Of a DNA stretch of 40,036 nt, positions 9,497 to 17,928 are shown piece after piece. Position 1 is the first letter of the stretch. Each line of letters opens with the position of its first letter. A program made the translations under genes and the position numbers. The notes beneath the pieces were generated by a model, which saw only the letters and a list, made by a program, of their open reading frames with translations, was not told the DNA's origin and did no database searches. Source of the stretch: an uncultured Anaerolineae bacterium (lineage in GTDB: Bacteria > Chloroflexota > Anaerolineae > Anaerolineales > Villigracilaceae); the NCBI GenBank assembly GCA_903846015.1, contig CAIMZS010000617.1, forward strand, positions 1 through 40,036, read 5' to 3'.

Positions 9497-12400
9497 ATGC
9501 AAACAAATAACCGTACTTTAAACAAGCTGGTTGCTTCACTCCTGCTGATCGTGGCCTTATTTGGGTCAGGGCTTTCACAGGGTAGTGCTCACGCGGTCAC
9601 TGGTGTTGATGTTGATCTGTGCGCCACAGCCGGCAGCATAACATTACCTGCTTCACCTGCACCGGTTTCCATTATGGGATACGCTTTGGGAGATTGCAGC
9701 AGTGTCAATACAGTTACGACTCCAGGTGGCCCAACCATCACTGTCAATGAAGGCGATATCTTGACGGTTCACTTGCACAACAACCTGTCTGTAAAGACCG
9801 GCTTATTCTTTCAGGGTCAGTCGATCATCCCAGACCACAAAGGCACCTCCACCATTGAGGATTACACCTTTACCGCCAGCCATGCTGGCACCTATCTTTA
9901 CGAAGCCGCTTTATTGCCGAATTCTCAATACCAGGTAGCGATGGGTTTGGTTGGTGTATTGGTTGTAAACTCAAACACTTCCGGGCAGGCCTATGGCAGC
10001 CCAGTCAGCGCTTACTCTGATTCTGCTGTGATTTTGTTAAGCGAACTCGATACAAACCTGAATAACAGCGCTGCTCCAGCCACTTTTGACATGCGCAACT
10101 ATCATCCGAATTATTGGCTGATTAATGGACGGCCCTACCCAGGAACTGATCCGATTGCAGCCACGCCCGGCAACAGTCTTTTGCTACGCTATGTTAATGC
10201 CGGTATGCAGCCTCATTCGATGAGTTTGCTGGGCCTGAATCAACGCGTCGTTGCCGTGGATGGTAGTCCGTTTACCTATGCGCGCAACCTGGTGGCCCAG
10301 ACGTTGGCCCCAGGTGAGACCATGGATGCAATTACTGTCATACCGTCAGGTGCTCCCATCGGTTCCACCTTCGCCCTCTACGATGCCAGCCTGATGCAGC
10401 ACAACAACAATGATGCTGGCTTTGGCGGTATGCTTGCCATTATCCAGACCGGCCAGACTGCTGTCGGTGCGGATACCACCGGTCCGACCACAGGCGTTGT
10501 CACTATAAATCCCAGTCCGGCTGGTGGCTCTGTGAGCGTGGTGGTGTCTGCTCCAATCAGCGATATCCTGACAGGCAATGCAAATGTCGATTCCGCAGAA
10601 TTCTTCATTGATACTGTTTCTGGTACAGCCATCCCCATGCTCGGCACATATGGCAGTCCGGTTGCATCCGCTACTGCCACATTATCCATAGTCGACCTGG
10701 CTGGAATCAGCAGCGGAAAGCACACCATTTTTGTTCATGGACGGGACTCGCTCGGCAACTGGGGCGCGTTCAACTTTGGAACCCTGAATCTTGATAAAGC
10801 CGGGCCAGTCGTTTCGGCTTTGACGCTGGTGGCCAATCCCGCCAATGGCAGTGCCGATGTTTCAGTCTCTGCCACAGCCAATGACAGCGCATTTGGCAAC
10901 AGCAATGTTGCCACTGCTGAGTTTACGGTCGATGGTGGCGCGCCCACAGCCATGGGTGTCAACACTGCCATGCCGATTGCCAGCATCACCGGCAAGATCC
11001 CGGCGGCGATCGTTTCGGCTCCTCTTTTCGTGGAAGGAAATCATACCATTTCCGTGCGAGCTCAGGATGCTCTGGGTAATTGGGGCAATCCAACGTTTGC
11101 CACTTTGAAGGTTGATAGGACAGGTCCATCGACAAGCAGTATTGTTGCTTATCCAAACCCAAATAACGGCACAGTTCCCTTCAATACCAGCACACCGGTC
11201 GTTCGCGTGACGGCTAGTTTCAGCGATGCGCTTTCAAATACGAGTGGCGCTGAAGCATTTATTGATACAGCCGGTGTTTTTAGCAGCGGCACCCCCTTCA
11301 TTGCTGCAACAGGGGTTTTCAATTCACCATCCAAGAATGGATACGCAGATTTCCCCTTGCCTGTAATAAAGACTCTCAGCCAGGGTGTTCATACCATTCT
11401 TGTCCATGCTCGTGACAGTGTTGGCAACTGGGGACCCTTCAACTCCGCAACCCTGATGATCGACAAACTTGCACCGGTTGTGAGTGGACTGACGCTCTCG
11501 CCGGTTGTCACCAATAACGGCGCTGTGCAGATCAACGCTTCGGTCAGTGATGTCTTGACTGGGAATAATAATGTAACTGCCGCGGAATACCTGATCGACA
11601 GTGGGGCAGCCGCACCCGGCACCGGTAACGTTATGACGCTGGGTGCCATTTCTCCAAGCACCAGCCTGTCAGCAACCATCGCGTCAACACTTGTTTCTTC
11701 GCTCGCCCAGGGTACTCATAAAGTGTTTGTCCGTACCAGGGATTCGCTCGGAAATTGGAGTTCGTTGATTGACTTATCCCCAGGAGCGACATCTTCCGCG
11801 ACCTTCACCATCGACCGTCAAGGACCGATTGTCAGCGGGGTCAGTCTTGCCCCAACTGCATCCAATAATACCGCAGTGACGATCAGCGCCAATGCCAATG
11901 ATACGACCACAGGCAGCAGCATTATCACTGCTGGCGAATACTTTATCAATAATCTCGGTAACGCTGGCACAGGAACATCGATGTCGGCGGCCTCTGCAAC
12001 CCCCAATACCACCATCTCAGCCACAATTCCGGCTGTCACGATCTCGGCTCTCTCTGTTGGCAATCGCACCATTTACATTCGCGCCAGGGATGCCGCCGGA
12101 AACTGGAGCACTGCAGTCAGCATCAATTTACTGATCGACCGTTCTGCACCTACTCTAAGCGGGATAACTCTTGCGCCAACCTTGGCCTTTGTTGGGACAT
12201 CAACGGTCAATCTGACTGTCAACGGCGCCAACGATACTGGTGGTAGCGGCGTAGTGGGTGGTGAGTATTGGATCAATCCCCCAACCAATGTCACTCCAGC
12301 GCCTGGACTTGGCACTACCTTTACAGGAACGTCTGTCAGCCTTTCAACCGCTGCTTTCGCTGCCGGCTCTTACACGGTCAGTGTGCGCATCCGTGACGCT

Positions 12401-13063
12401 GCCGGAAACTGGAGTACAGGCCCCAATGGAATTCGTACCACTACTTTGACGGTCGTAACGAATGCCATTTTCTCCGATGGTTTCGAAACCGGCACCTTCA
12501 GCCCAATTACTGGTTGGACTAGTCGATCAACAAACACCCTGTCCCGTTTGAATATTTCAGCCGGTGCAGCCCTGGTTGGAAACTTTGGTCTGCAGGTGCA
12601 GGGCGATAATGCCAACTATGTTCAGTACAACATCGCTACGGCCACCGGCACATACGACGCGCGTTTTTACTTCAATCCCAATGGGAACACTTCCACTGGG
12701 CAGGATATCTTTGCCGCCGCCAGCGCCGCTAATTTCAACACGCAGCTCTTTCATGTGCGTTACCGGGTATTGGCCGGGCAGCCTCAGGTGCAGATCCAGG
12801 TTGGCGCCACTGCAAATGCCATCTGGGTTAACACCACAAATGCCAGCCATTATTTCGAGGTTGTCTGGCAGGCAGGCGCCACGAACACTGGTTCACTGGC
12901 CCTCTATATTGACGGTGTCTCAGCACAGTCGCTCACCTTCTCGAACACTGGCACAGTCGGTTCAATCAGGTTAGGCTCAGTCACAAGTGGTGGCAGTTCC
13001 GTCCTTGAATATTTCGATGCCTTCTCTTCAAAACGCCTGGTAACACCGCTTATCGGTCAGTAG
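9497..13063 (+). CDS. Secreted protein P3: ligand-free cupredoxin pair plus six Ig-like repeats and a C-terminal beta-sandwich
   Basis: The ATG at 9497 has AAGGAG (9485-9490) and begins a Sec signal peptide; an earlier in-frame start at 9452 lacks this and overlaps P2. Residues about 35-325 are a third paralogous cupredoxin pair, aligned with P2 through GTYLYE, VAMGLVGVLVV, ILLSELD and LINGRPYPGTD. All four copper motifs are lost (FFQGQ, EAALLPNSQ, QPHSMSLLG). Residues about 328-988 contain six repeats of roughly 100 residues, each ending in a variant of RDSLGNW (near 415, 522, 638, 748, 864, 966) and separated by a D-x-x-(G/A)-P linker, resembling bacterial Ig or fibronectin-like modules. 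The last 195 residues, from FSDGFETGTF, look like a jelly-roll domain. P3 is probably a structural, surface-exposed subunit of the P1/P2 assembly; that is inference. Confidence 0.82.
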   Translation: MQTNNRTLNKLVASLLLIVALFGSGLSQGSAHAVTGVDVDLCATAGSITLPASPAPVSIMGYALGDCSSVNTVTTPGGPTITVNEGDILTVHLHNNLSVKTGLFFQGQSIIPDHKGTSTIEDYTFTASHAGTYLYEAALLPNSQYQVAMGLVGVLVVNSNTSGQAYGSPVSAYSDSAVILLSELDTNLNNSAAPATFDMRNYHPNYWLINGRPYPGTDPIAATPGNSLLLRYVNAGMQPHSMSLLGLNQRVVAVDGSPFTYARNLVAQTLAPGETMDAITVIPSGAPIGSTFALYDASLMQHNNNDAGFGGMLAIIQTGQTAVGADTTGPTTGVVTINPSPAGGSVSVVVSAPISDILTGNANVDSAEFFIDTVSGTAIPMLGTYGSPVASATATLSIVDLAGISSGKHTIFVHGRDSLGNWGAFNFGTLNLDKAGPVVSALTLVANPANGSADVSVSATANDSAFGNSNVATAEFTVDGGAPTAMGVNTAMPIASITGKIPAAIVSAPLFVEGNHTISVRAQDALGNWGNPTFATLKVDRTGPSTSSIVAYPNPNNGTVPFNTSTPVVRVTASFSDALSNTSGAEAFIDTAGVFSSGTPFIAATGVFNSPSKNGYADFPLPVIKTLSQGVHTILVHARDSVGNWGPFNSATLMIDKLAPVVSGLTLSPVVTNNGAVQINASVSDVLTGNNNVTAAEYLIDSGAAAPGTGNVMTLGAISPSTSLSATIASTLVSSLAQGTHKVFVRTRDSLGNWSSLIDLSPGATSSATFTIDRQGPIVSGVSLAPTASNNTAVTISANANDTTTGSSIITAGEYFINNLGNAGTGTSMSAASATPNTTISATIPAVTISALSVGNRTIYIRARDAAGNWSTAVSINLLIDRSAPTLSGITLAPTLAFVGTSTVNLTVNGANDTGGSGVVGGEYWINPPTNVTPAPGLGTTFTGTSVSLSTAAFAAGSYTVSVRIRDAAGNWSTGPNGIRTTTLTVVTNAIFSDGFETGTFSPITGWTSRSTNTLSRLNISAGAALVGNFGLQVQGDNANYVQYNIATATGTYDARFYFNPNGNTSTGQDIFAAASAANFNTQLFHVRYRVLAGQPQVQIQVGATANAIWVNTTNASHYFEVVWQAGATNTGSLALYIDGVSAQSLTFSNTGTVGSIRLGSVTSGGSSVLEYFDAFSSKRLVTPLIGQ

Positions 13064-13073
13064 TAAATTGTCA

Positions 13074-13111
13074 ACCTTGCTGGAGGCGCAGGTATTGGCC
13101 TCCAGCAAGGT
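13074..13111 (+). other. Strong intergenic hairpin (14-bp perfect stem)
   Basis: ACCTTGCTGGAGGC (13074-13087) is perfectly complementary to GCCTCCAGCAAGGT (13098-13111) with a 10-base loop. It begins 10 bp after the P3 stop. No U-tract follows, so it may be a weak terminator or an mRNA-stability element setting different levels for P3 and the accessory genes. Its core CTGGAGGC resembles the hairpin at 6633-6668. Confidence 0.55.
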
Positions 13112-13178
13112 AATTGAAAGAATACGATTATGGAGCCCTATCTTGATGGGGTTCTTGCAAACCCGAAAGAAGGATATG

Positions 13179-13667
13179 ATGTTTCGAATAAATGGCAGTC
13201 CTGAAATGACTTTTTTGCAACCTGAAAAATACTTTACCCCTGCGGCAATTATCTTTATTTCTATTTTATTAGGTCTGATTGCGGTCCAGGGTTTCAGTGC
13301 GGGTTTTGGTAGCCCATTTGTGCCTGGAGTCCGGATTTCACAAAACATGTTGGCAGACAAATATGGTTTGAAAGTCAGCCTGATCGCGGTTTCTGCTGCA
13401 GGTGGAAAAATTGATTTTCGTCTGCGCATGCTGGATGCCCAGAAAGCCCGGCTGTTGCTGCAGGATGCCCAAAACTTCCCTGTCCTTGTTGCTGCAAACG
13501 GCAAGATATTAAGCCTTGACGCAGACAGCAAACCTGATTCGATTGATTTTATCCAAAATCGCAATCTTTTATATCTGTATGCAAATAGCAGCGGTGTTAT
13601 CACGCCTGGCGCGCCGGTAATCATCAGGTTCGGAAACATTGAACTTGATCCGGTTGTTTCAAAATAA
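13179..13667 (+). CDS. Membrane-anchored extracytoplasmic protein A, paralogue of the C-terminal domain of protein B
   Basis: I chose the ATG at 13179 (13176 is equally possible) because AAAGAAGG (13167-13173) lies just upstream; the frame is open further 5' to 13068. The 162-residue product has one N-terminal membrane segment (about 18-38) and an exported domain. That domain aligns by eye with the end of the protein encoded at 14322: KYGLKVSLIAVS versus QYGIQVSLVALT, RLRMLDAQKARLLL versus RLKIIDPVKAHDLL, and VIIRFGNIELDPV versus LVFGGLRVEPI. No known family is recognised. Its position next to sco and after the cupredoxin genes suggests a role in copper delivery or assembly (inference). It lacks the His cluster seen in protein B. 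Confidence 0.7.
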   Translation: MFRINGSPEMTFLQPEKYFTPAAIIFISILLGLIAVQGFSAGFGSPFVPGVRISQNMLADKYGLKVSLIAVSAAGGKIDFRLRMLDAQKARLLLQDAQNFPVLVAANGKILSLDADSKPDSIDFIQNRNLLYLYANSSGVITPGAPVIIRFGNIELDPVVSK

Positions 13668-13697
13668 CAATTTGGTGATTGGATCATGGAGAATAAT

Positions 13698-14267
13698 ATG
13701 AAATATCGCAGGTACGTCTGGCTGGCAATAACCGCGCTCATTTTAATAGTTGGTTTTGTACTTGTTAATCAGAAACCATCCTTTCATAATCCGCTGATCA
13801 ACCCGCCCCAGACGGCTGTCGAATTCAGTCTGCCGGATGCCAACGGGAAACCATTTCGCATGAGCGCGTATCGTGGCAAGGTGGTCTTGCTCTATTTTGG
13901 GTTTACAAACTGCCCGGATGAATGCCCGCTGACCATGGCGCATTTCAAGCAAGCCTTTGATATGCTTGGGGATTTATCAAAGAATGTGCAGGTTGTGATG
14001 GTCAGTACCGATCCGGTCCGGGATACCCCGCAGGCGCTCAAGGATTTTCTCGGTAAATTTGGCGCATCATTTATCGGCATCCCAGGAACATCCACTCAGT
14101 TGGCGGGGATATGGAAGGACTACAGCGTGGATGTGCTGGATGGCGGCGAAACCCATTCAAGTTACACCTATGTGATCGACCAGCGCGGGATGATGCGTTT
14201 GACCTTTGACCCTAACTCCAATGCCGACGACATTGCCTCCGATCTGAAACTGCTTCTGAACGATTGA
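13698..14267 (+). CDS. Sco1/SenC/PrrC-family copper chaperone or thiol-disulfide reductase
   Basis: The 189-residue protein has an N-terminal membrane anchor (about 6-24) and a thioredoxin-like fold facing outside. The Sco copper motif is intact: C72-PDE-C76 in FGFTNCPDEC, with the distal H153 in GGETHSSYTY. Other family features are YRGKVVLLYFG and STDPVRDTP. GGAG (13688-13691) sits 6 bp before ATG 13698, which is preferred over the in-frame ATG at 13686. Sco proteins deliver copper to, or reduce the cysteines of, extracytoplasmic copper enzymes, usually cytochrome oxidase CuA. Here no oxidase gene is near, and the cupredoxin proteins P1/P2 are the obvious clients. It lies 30 bp after protein A and 54 bp before protein B, between two paralogues. 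Confidence 0.92.
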   Translation: MKYRRYVWLAITALILIVGFVLVNQKPSFHNPLINPPQTAVEFSLPDANGKPFRMSAYRGKVVLLYFGFTNCPDECPLTMAHFKQAFDMLGDLSKNVQVVMVSTDPVRDTPQALKDFLGKFGASFIGIPGTSTQLAGIWKDYSVDVLDGGETHSSYTYVIDQRGMMRLTFDPNSNADDIASDLKLLLND

Positions 14268-14321
14268 CATCAAGACATCTTGTCCAACCAGTTTTTTCCG
14301 GCTTGTCCGAGGTAGGAAAAT

Positions 14322-15185
14322 ATGAAATCGAAAATTTTAGAATGGCTCGCAATAGTTCTGATCCTTGAAACAGGCCTGCTTCATTTTTTGAGTGCCCAGG
14401 GCTGGTATGTCGAATCACCGCTGGTCGGATATTTGTTTATTGCAAATTTCCTGGCATGTCTACTGGCTGCTTATGGAGTTTTTCGCCGCCAGGTTTGGGG
14501 CTGGGGCCTGGGCTTAATGGTTGTGCTTGGTTCCATTGCGGGTTACACATGGAGTCGGACGATCGGCCTGCCTGGTTTGGCTGTGGAAGAGTGGTTCAAC
14601 CCCATTGGCCTGGTTGCGTTGTCCATCGAAATTATCTTTTGCCTGCTCATGATGACCAGACCCTGGCGGATAATCGCGGCGCAGGATGGCGGGAACAGTG
14701 TGCCGGTATTGTTTCGTGATGCACTGCCTGCCGCCGGACTGGTTGTGATCTCGTTGATCTGTTTCGGCGCAACCCAATGGTCATCCGCTGCTGCTGCAGC
14801 CAGGATCGATAAAGCGGATGGGCATGTGCATGTTGGGACGGTGGGTGAGTTGTGCCGCACACCTTACACCACGTTAAAACAATTGGAAGACCAGTATGGG
14901 ATTCAGGTCTCCCTGGTTGCGCTGACCACCATGGACACTATTGTCAATGTCCGTTTGAAGATCATTGATCCCGTTAAGGCGCATGACCTGCTGATAAACC
15001 AGGCTGCGGTGCTTATTGATCAAAAATCATTAATCGTTTCACCACACTTGCACACTCATTGGAAACTGAGGATCGATAAAATGTACTTTATGTTTTTCCC
15101 GGCTCAAAGCCACACTATAAAATCTGGTTCTGAACTTAGCCTGGTGTTTGGCGGCTTGCGGGTGGAACCCATTAAGGTACAATAA
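14322..15185 (+). CDS. Multi-pass membrane protein B with His-rich extracytoplasmic domain
   Basis: The 287-residue protein appears to have five hydrophobic segments in residues 1-165 (the last about 147-163), then an exported domain (about 170-287) paralogous to protein A. The domain carries several potential metal ligands absent from A: HVHVG right after the last membrane segment, one Cys (LCRTPYTT), HLHTHW and a KMYFMFF stretch. A purine-rich site (GAGGTAGG) precedes the ATG. No known family is recognised. Location immediately after sco, and the His/Met content, make a copper-handling membrane factor plausible, but this is inference. The gene ends before the subtilase start at 15244. Confidence 0.72.
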   Translation: MKSKILEWLAIVLILETGLLHFLSAQGWYVESPLVGYLFIANFLACLLAAYGVFRRQVWGWGLGLMVVLGSIAGYTWSRTIGLPGLAVEEWFNPIGLVALSIEIIFCLLMMTRPWRIIAAQDGGNSVPVLFRDALPAAGLVVISLICFGATQWSSAAAAARIDKADGHVHVGTVGELCRTPYTTLKQLEDQYGIQVSLVALTTMDTIVNVRLKIIDPVKAHDLLINQAAVLIDQKSLIVSPHLHTHWKLRIDKMYFMFFPAQSHTIKSGSELSLVFGGLRVEPIKVQ

Positions 15186-15243
15186 AAACCCACGGATCCA
15201 ATTTTTCTTTGCGTCGCGCGCTTCAGTCATCACAGGAGCCATT

Positions 15244-17148
15244 TTGAAAAATAAAGTTATCGTGCCCATCCTTTTCTTGTTGGTTCTATCCATGCTTGGG
15301 CCCTTTCAACCAGTGTTTGCGAGTCGCGCCACTGTTTTCACGCGCAGCCTGCCCTTTCGTGACGCTGTGCAAAAAATTGCCGTCGATCTGCGCTCAAGCT
15401 TGGATGCCCTGGGTCCGGTCAGAATGACCACTGTGATTATCACCCTTCGCCAACAGGCGGAGTTGTCGCATCTGGGCGGCCTGGATCACAACGAACAAGC
15501 CAGGCAGGTTGTTCGCTCGCTCCAATCTGTTTCCAATTCCACCCAGGGTGGGTTGAAGAAACTGCTTAACCTGCGTAAACGCCAGGGTTCAATAAAGAGT
15601 TATGAATCTCTGTGGGTGATCAATGGCTTTTCCGTCACTGCCACCCGTGATGTGATCCATGAGTTGAGTGATGCTGCGGATGTGTATTCGATTGCCCCGG
15701 ATGCCATCCAGGTCGTTCCCGCTGCTGTCGGAGCGCCTGAGCCGAATATTTCTTTCATGAAAGCACCAGCATTGTGGAACCTTGGGTATACCGGTCAGGG
15801 CATTGTTGTCGCCAGCATGGACAGCGGTGTGGATGTGTCCCACCCGGACTTGGCCTCGCGCTGGCGCGGCGGTACGAATAGTTGGTATGATCCATACGGG
15901 CAACATCCAGGCACGCCTGTTGATCTGAGCGGCCACGGTACCTGGACGATGGGTATCATGGTCGGAGGTGACGCTGGGGGCACATCCATCGGAATTGCCC
16001 CGGGCGCACGGTGGATTTCGGTCAAGATTTTCAATGATGCCGGTTCGGCTACTGCTACAGCCATTCACCTGGGTTTTCAATGGCTGCTTGACCCGGATGG
16101 TAACCCCAATACGGACGATGCCCCCAGGGTGGTGAATAATTCTTGGACCTATGGCTATCCGGGCTGCAACCTGGAATTTGAACCCGACTTGCATTCTCTG
16201 CGCTCTGCGGGGATATTGCCGGTCTTTGCTGCTGGAAATGGCGGTCCATCTGATTCCTCTGATTACAGCCCGGCCAACAATCCTTCGGCTTTTGCCGTGG
16301 GCGCTGTCGATAATAACGGTCTCATTGCTTCCATCAGCAGCCGCGGACCATCTAGTTGTGCAGGGAGCGGTGCAGTATTTCCAAAAGTTGTCGCGCCGGG
16401 GGTCAACATCCTTACCAGCGATCTGTATTCCGGGTTTTACAACACAACTGGCACTTCACTGGCTGCTCCGCATGTGTCCGGTGGGTTGGCGCTTCTGCTG
16501 CAAGCGAACCCTGACCTGTCTGCTGATGCCCAGGAAAATGTCTTGATCAACTCCACCATCGATCTGGGAGTGGTAGGCCCAGACAATGTTTACGGGTATG
16601 GCATGGTGGACTTGCTGTCGGCCCTTAGTGTCGTTTCATCGCTGCCCACGGCCACGCCAACGATGTTGCCCCCGACAGCAATGGCAACATCAACCGCAAC
16701 AGCAACGCCAACATCAACGGCGACATTAATCCCTGTCCCAACCGCCACGGCTACCATGCTCCCGCCAACAGCGTTACCTGCGCCAAAGCTCGATCATGTC
16801 GGTGACCTGGCTGGTTCTTCCATCAGGTTGCGCAGGACCTGGAATGCCGGTGTGACAATCTTGGTTCACGATGGGTTTGAGCAGCCCATTGCGGGTGCCG
16901 TGGTTTCTGCCAGATGGAATAATGGGATGACGATGACCTGTATTACCGGGTTGACCGGTATTTGCAGGATAACAAAACTTGGCCTGAGCCTGAGTGTGCC
17001 TGCCATAACCTTCAAGGTGACCGGTGTTTTATTCCCTGCATACACCTATCAGAAATTCGCCAATCATGATCCTGGGGGTGACAGCAACGGCACAACCATC
17101 GTGGTGAGAAGGCATATTCCCGGAAGAATTGGGTTTTCTGGGATCTGA
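15244..17148 (+). CDS. Secreted subtilisin-like serine protease (S8) with Thr/Pro linker and C-terminal beta domain
   Basis: The start is a TTG at 15244 with AGGAG 5 bp upstream (15234-15238); it yields a clean Sec signal (MKNKVIVPILF...). An upstream start inside gene B is less likely. After an I9-like propeptide (about 45-150), the peptidase domain shows the complete triad: D193 in MDSGVDVSHPDL, H231 in GHGTWTMG and S405 in GTSLAAPHVSGG, with oxyanion N332 in AAGNGG. Residues about 468-515 are a Thr/Pro/Ala linker, followed by a small domain resembling a carboxypeptidase regulatory fold. The 634-residue protease is the last gene of the cluster and is followed by a strong terminator. It could process the large secreted proteins of the operon; that is inference. 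Confidence 0.92.
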   Translation: MKNKVIVPILFLLVLSMLGPFQPVFASRATVFTRSLPFRDAVQKIAVDLRSSLDALGPVRMTTVIITLRQQAELSHLGGLDHNEQARQVVRSLQSVSNSTQGGLKKLLNLRKRQGSIKSYESLWVINGFSVTATRDVIHELSDAADVYSIAPDAIQVVPAAVGAPEPNISFMKAPALWNLGYTGQGIVVASMDSGVDVSHPDLASRWRGGTNSWYDPYGQHPGTPVDLSGHGTWTMGIMVGGDAGGTSIGIAPGARWISVKIFNDAGSATATAIHLGFQWLLDPDGNPNTDDAPRVVNNSWTYGYPGCNLEFEPDLHSLRSAGILPVFAAGNGGPSDSSDYSPANNPSAFAVGAVDNNGLIASISSRGPSSCAGSGAVFPKVVAPGVNILTSDLYSGFYNTTGTSLAAPHVSGGLALLLQANPDLSADAQENVLINSTIDLGVVGPDNVYGYGMVDLLSALSVVSSLPTATPTMLPPTAMATSTATATPTSTATLIPVPTATATMLPPTALPAPKLDHVGDLAGSSIRLRRTWNAGVTILVHDGFEQPIAGAVVSARWNNGMTMTCITGLTGICRITKLGLSLSVPAITFKVTGVLFPAYTYQKFANHDPGGDSNGTTIVVRRHIPGRIGFSGI

Positions 17149-17246
17149 TCCTGAAGAACAAAAAACATGCCCTTCCGCATTAAGCCGGGGGAACTGGTTA
17201 GCGCGGTAGGCCATCCAAGGCCTGCTGTAAGAAATTCTTAATCGAC

Positions 17247-17289
17247 AAAAGGTAAGGGCTGTCAACATTTCAGACAGCCCTTACCTTTT
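17247..17289 (+). terminator. Rho-independent terminator of the cupredoxin/Sco/subtilase cluster
   Basis: A perfect 17-bp stem (17247-17263 with 17273-17289) containing GGTAAGGGCTGTC has a 9-base loop and an A-run/T-run at its ends. It lies about 100 bp after the subtilase stop and would work in both directions. Confidence 0.85.
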
Positions 17290-17406
17290 AATTTCAGGTG
17301 CCTGGTACTTGGTAACAGGTTCGCTGGTTTTGAGCTTAACTTTCCATATATTTGAACAGGAAACGTACTTTTTCTAAAAATGCTGTGTTTGATGGCAAGT
17401 CGGTAA

Positions 17407-17724
17407 TTGCTGAATAAAAAATGGATGACACTGGCAGTATGTCGATATGTTCCCTGGACAGGGTTGCTTGGATTGGCATACTGCCGCAGCCTGGCGCTGG
17501 CAAAGTACAATGGTTCTCACAGTTTCCCAATGGATCACGGTGAGAAAAACAATACTTACCCCGATTGTCATCAGCCAACGCTCGCACAATGGACGTGCTC
17601 CACCTGCCACAATCAAAATGAAATCAGCCGCAAGCACCAGGAAGAAGGGATTTCAGACTTTACTGACTGTTTGCGCTGCCATGCCAATGGTCGCAAGGAA
17701 AAGGCGAGGTGGTGGAGAAGGTGA
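17407..17724 (+). pseudogene. Decayed small multihaem c-type cytochrome
   Basis: In this frame the C-terminal half contains two intact haem sites, CSTCH (from 17596) and CLRCH (from 17668), within a segment reading HSFPMDHGEKNNTYPDCHQP. PDCH looks like a third site that has lost its first Cys. In the next frame, at about 17447-17500, is GQGCLDWHTAA, which looks like a first haem site CLDCH with Cys changed to Trp. The reading frame must therefore shift near 17500-17510 to join the two parts, and there is no recognisable export signal. The simplest reading is a degraded cytochrome gene. A sequencing error could explain the shift but not both lost cysteines. Confidence 0.6.
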
Positions 17725-17772
17725 TGGCGATGATTGAGAATTCATACCTGTTCAGCTCATCTGAATTGTAAT

Positions 17773-17806
17773 AAAAACAGCCAGGAATCACCACCTGGCT
17801 GTTTTT
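17773..17806. terminator. Bidirectional terminator between cytochrome remnant and cysK
   Basis: AAAAACAGCCAGG (17773-17785) pairs with CCTGGCTGTTTTT (17794-17806) around an 8-base loop. The A-run and T-run let it act on both strands, and it lies 123 bp beyond the end of cysK on the - strand. Confidence 0.75.
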
Positions 17807-17928
17807 ATTTTTAATTTTGAAGATCTTCAATCAAAACAGGGTACGCAACACGGCTTGATTAACGAAGTCGCCCAGTTTTTTTGCGAGACCGATTGCCGCA
17901 AGGTGTAGATCCTGGGCTTTGAGGTGAC

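Noticed and set aside
16650..16790. ACA/GCC-rich repetitive DNA in the subtilase gene as a possible tandem-repeat locus
   Set aside because: It is the coding sequence of a Thr/Pro/Ala linker, as also seen in the lipoprotein genes of this window.
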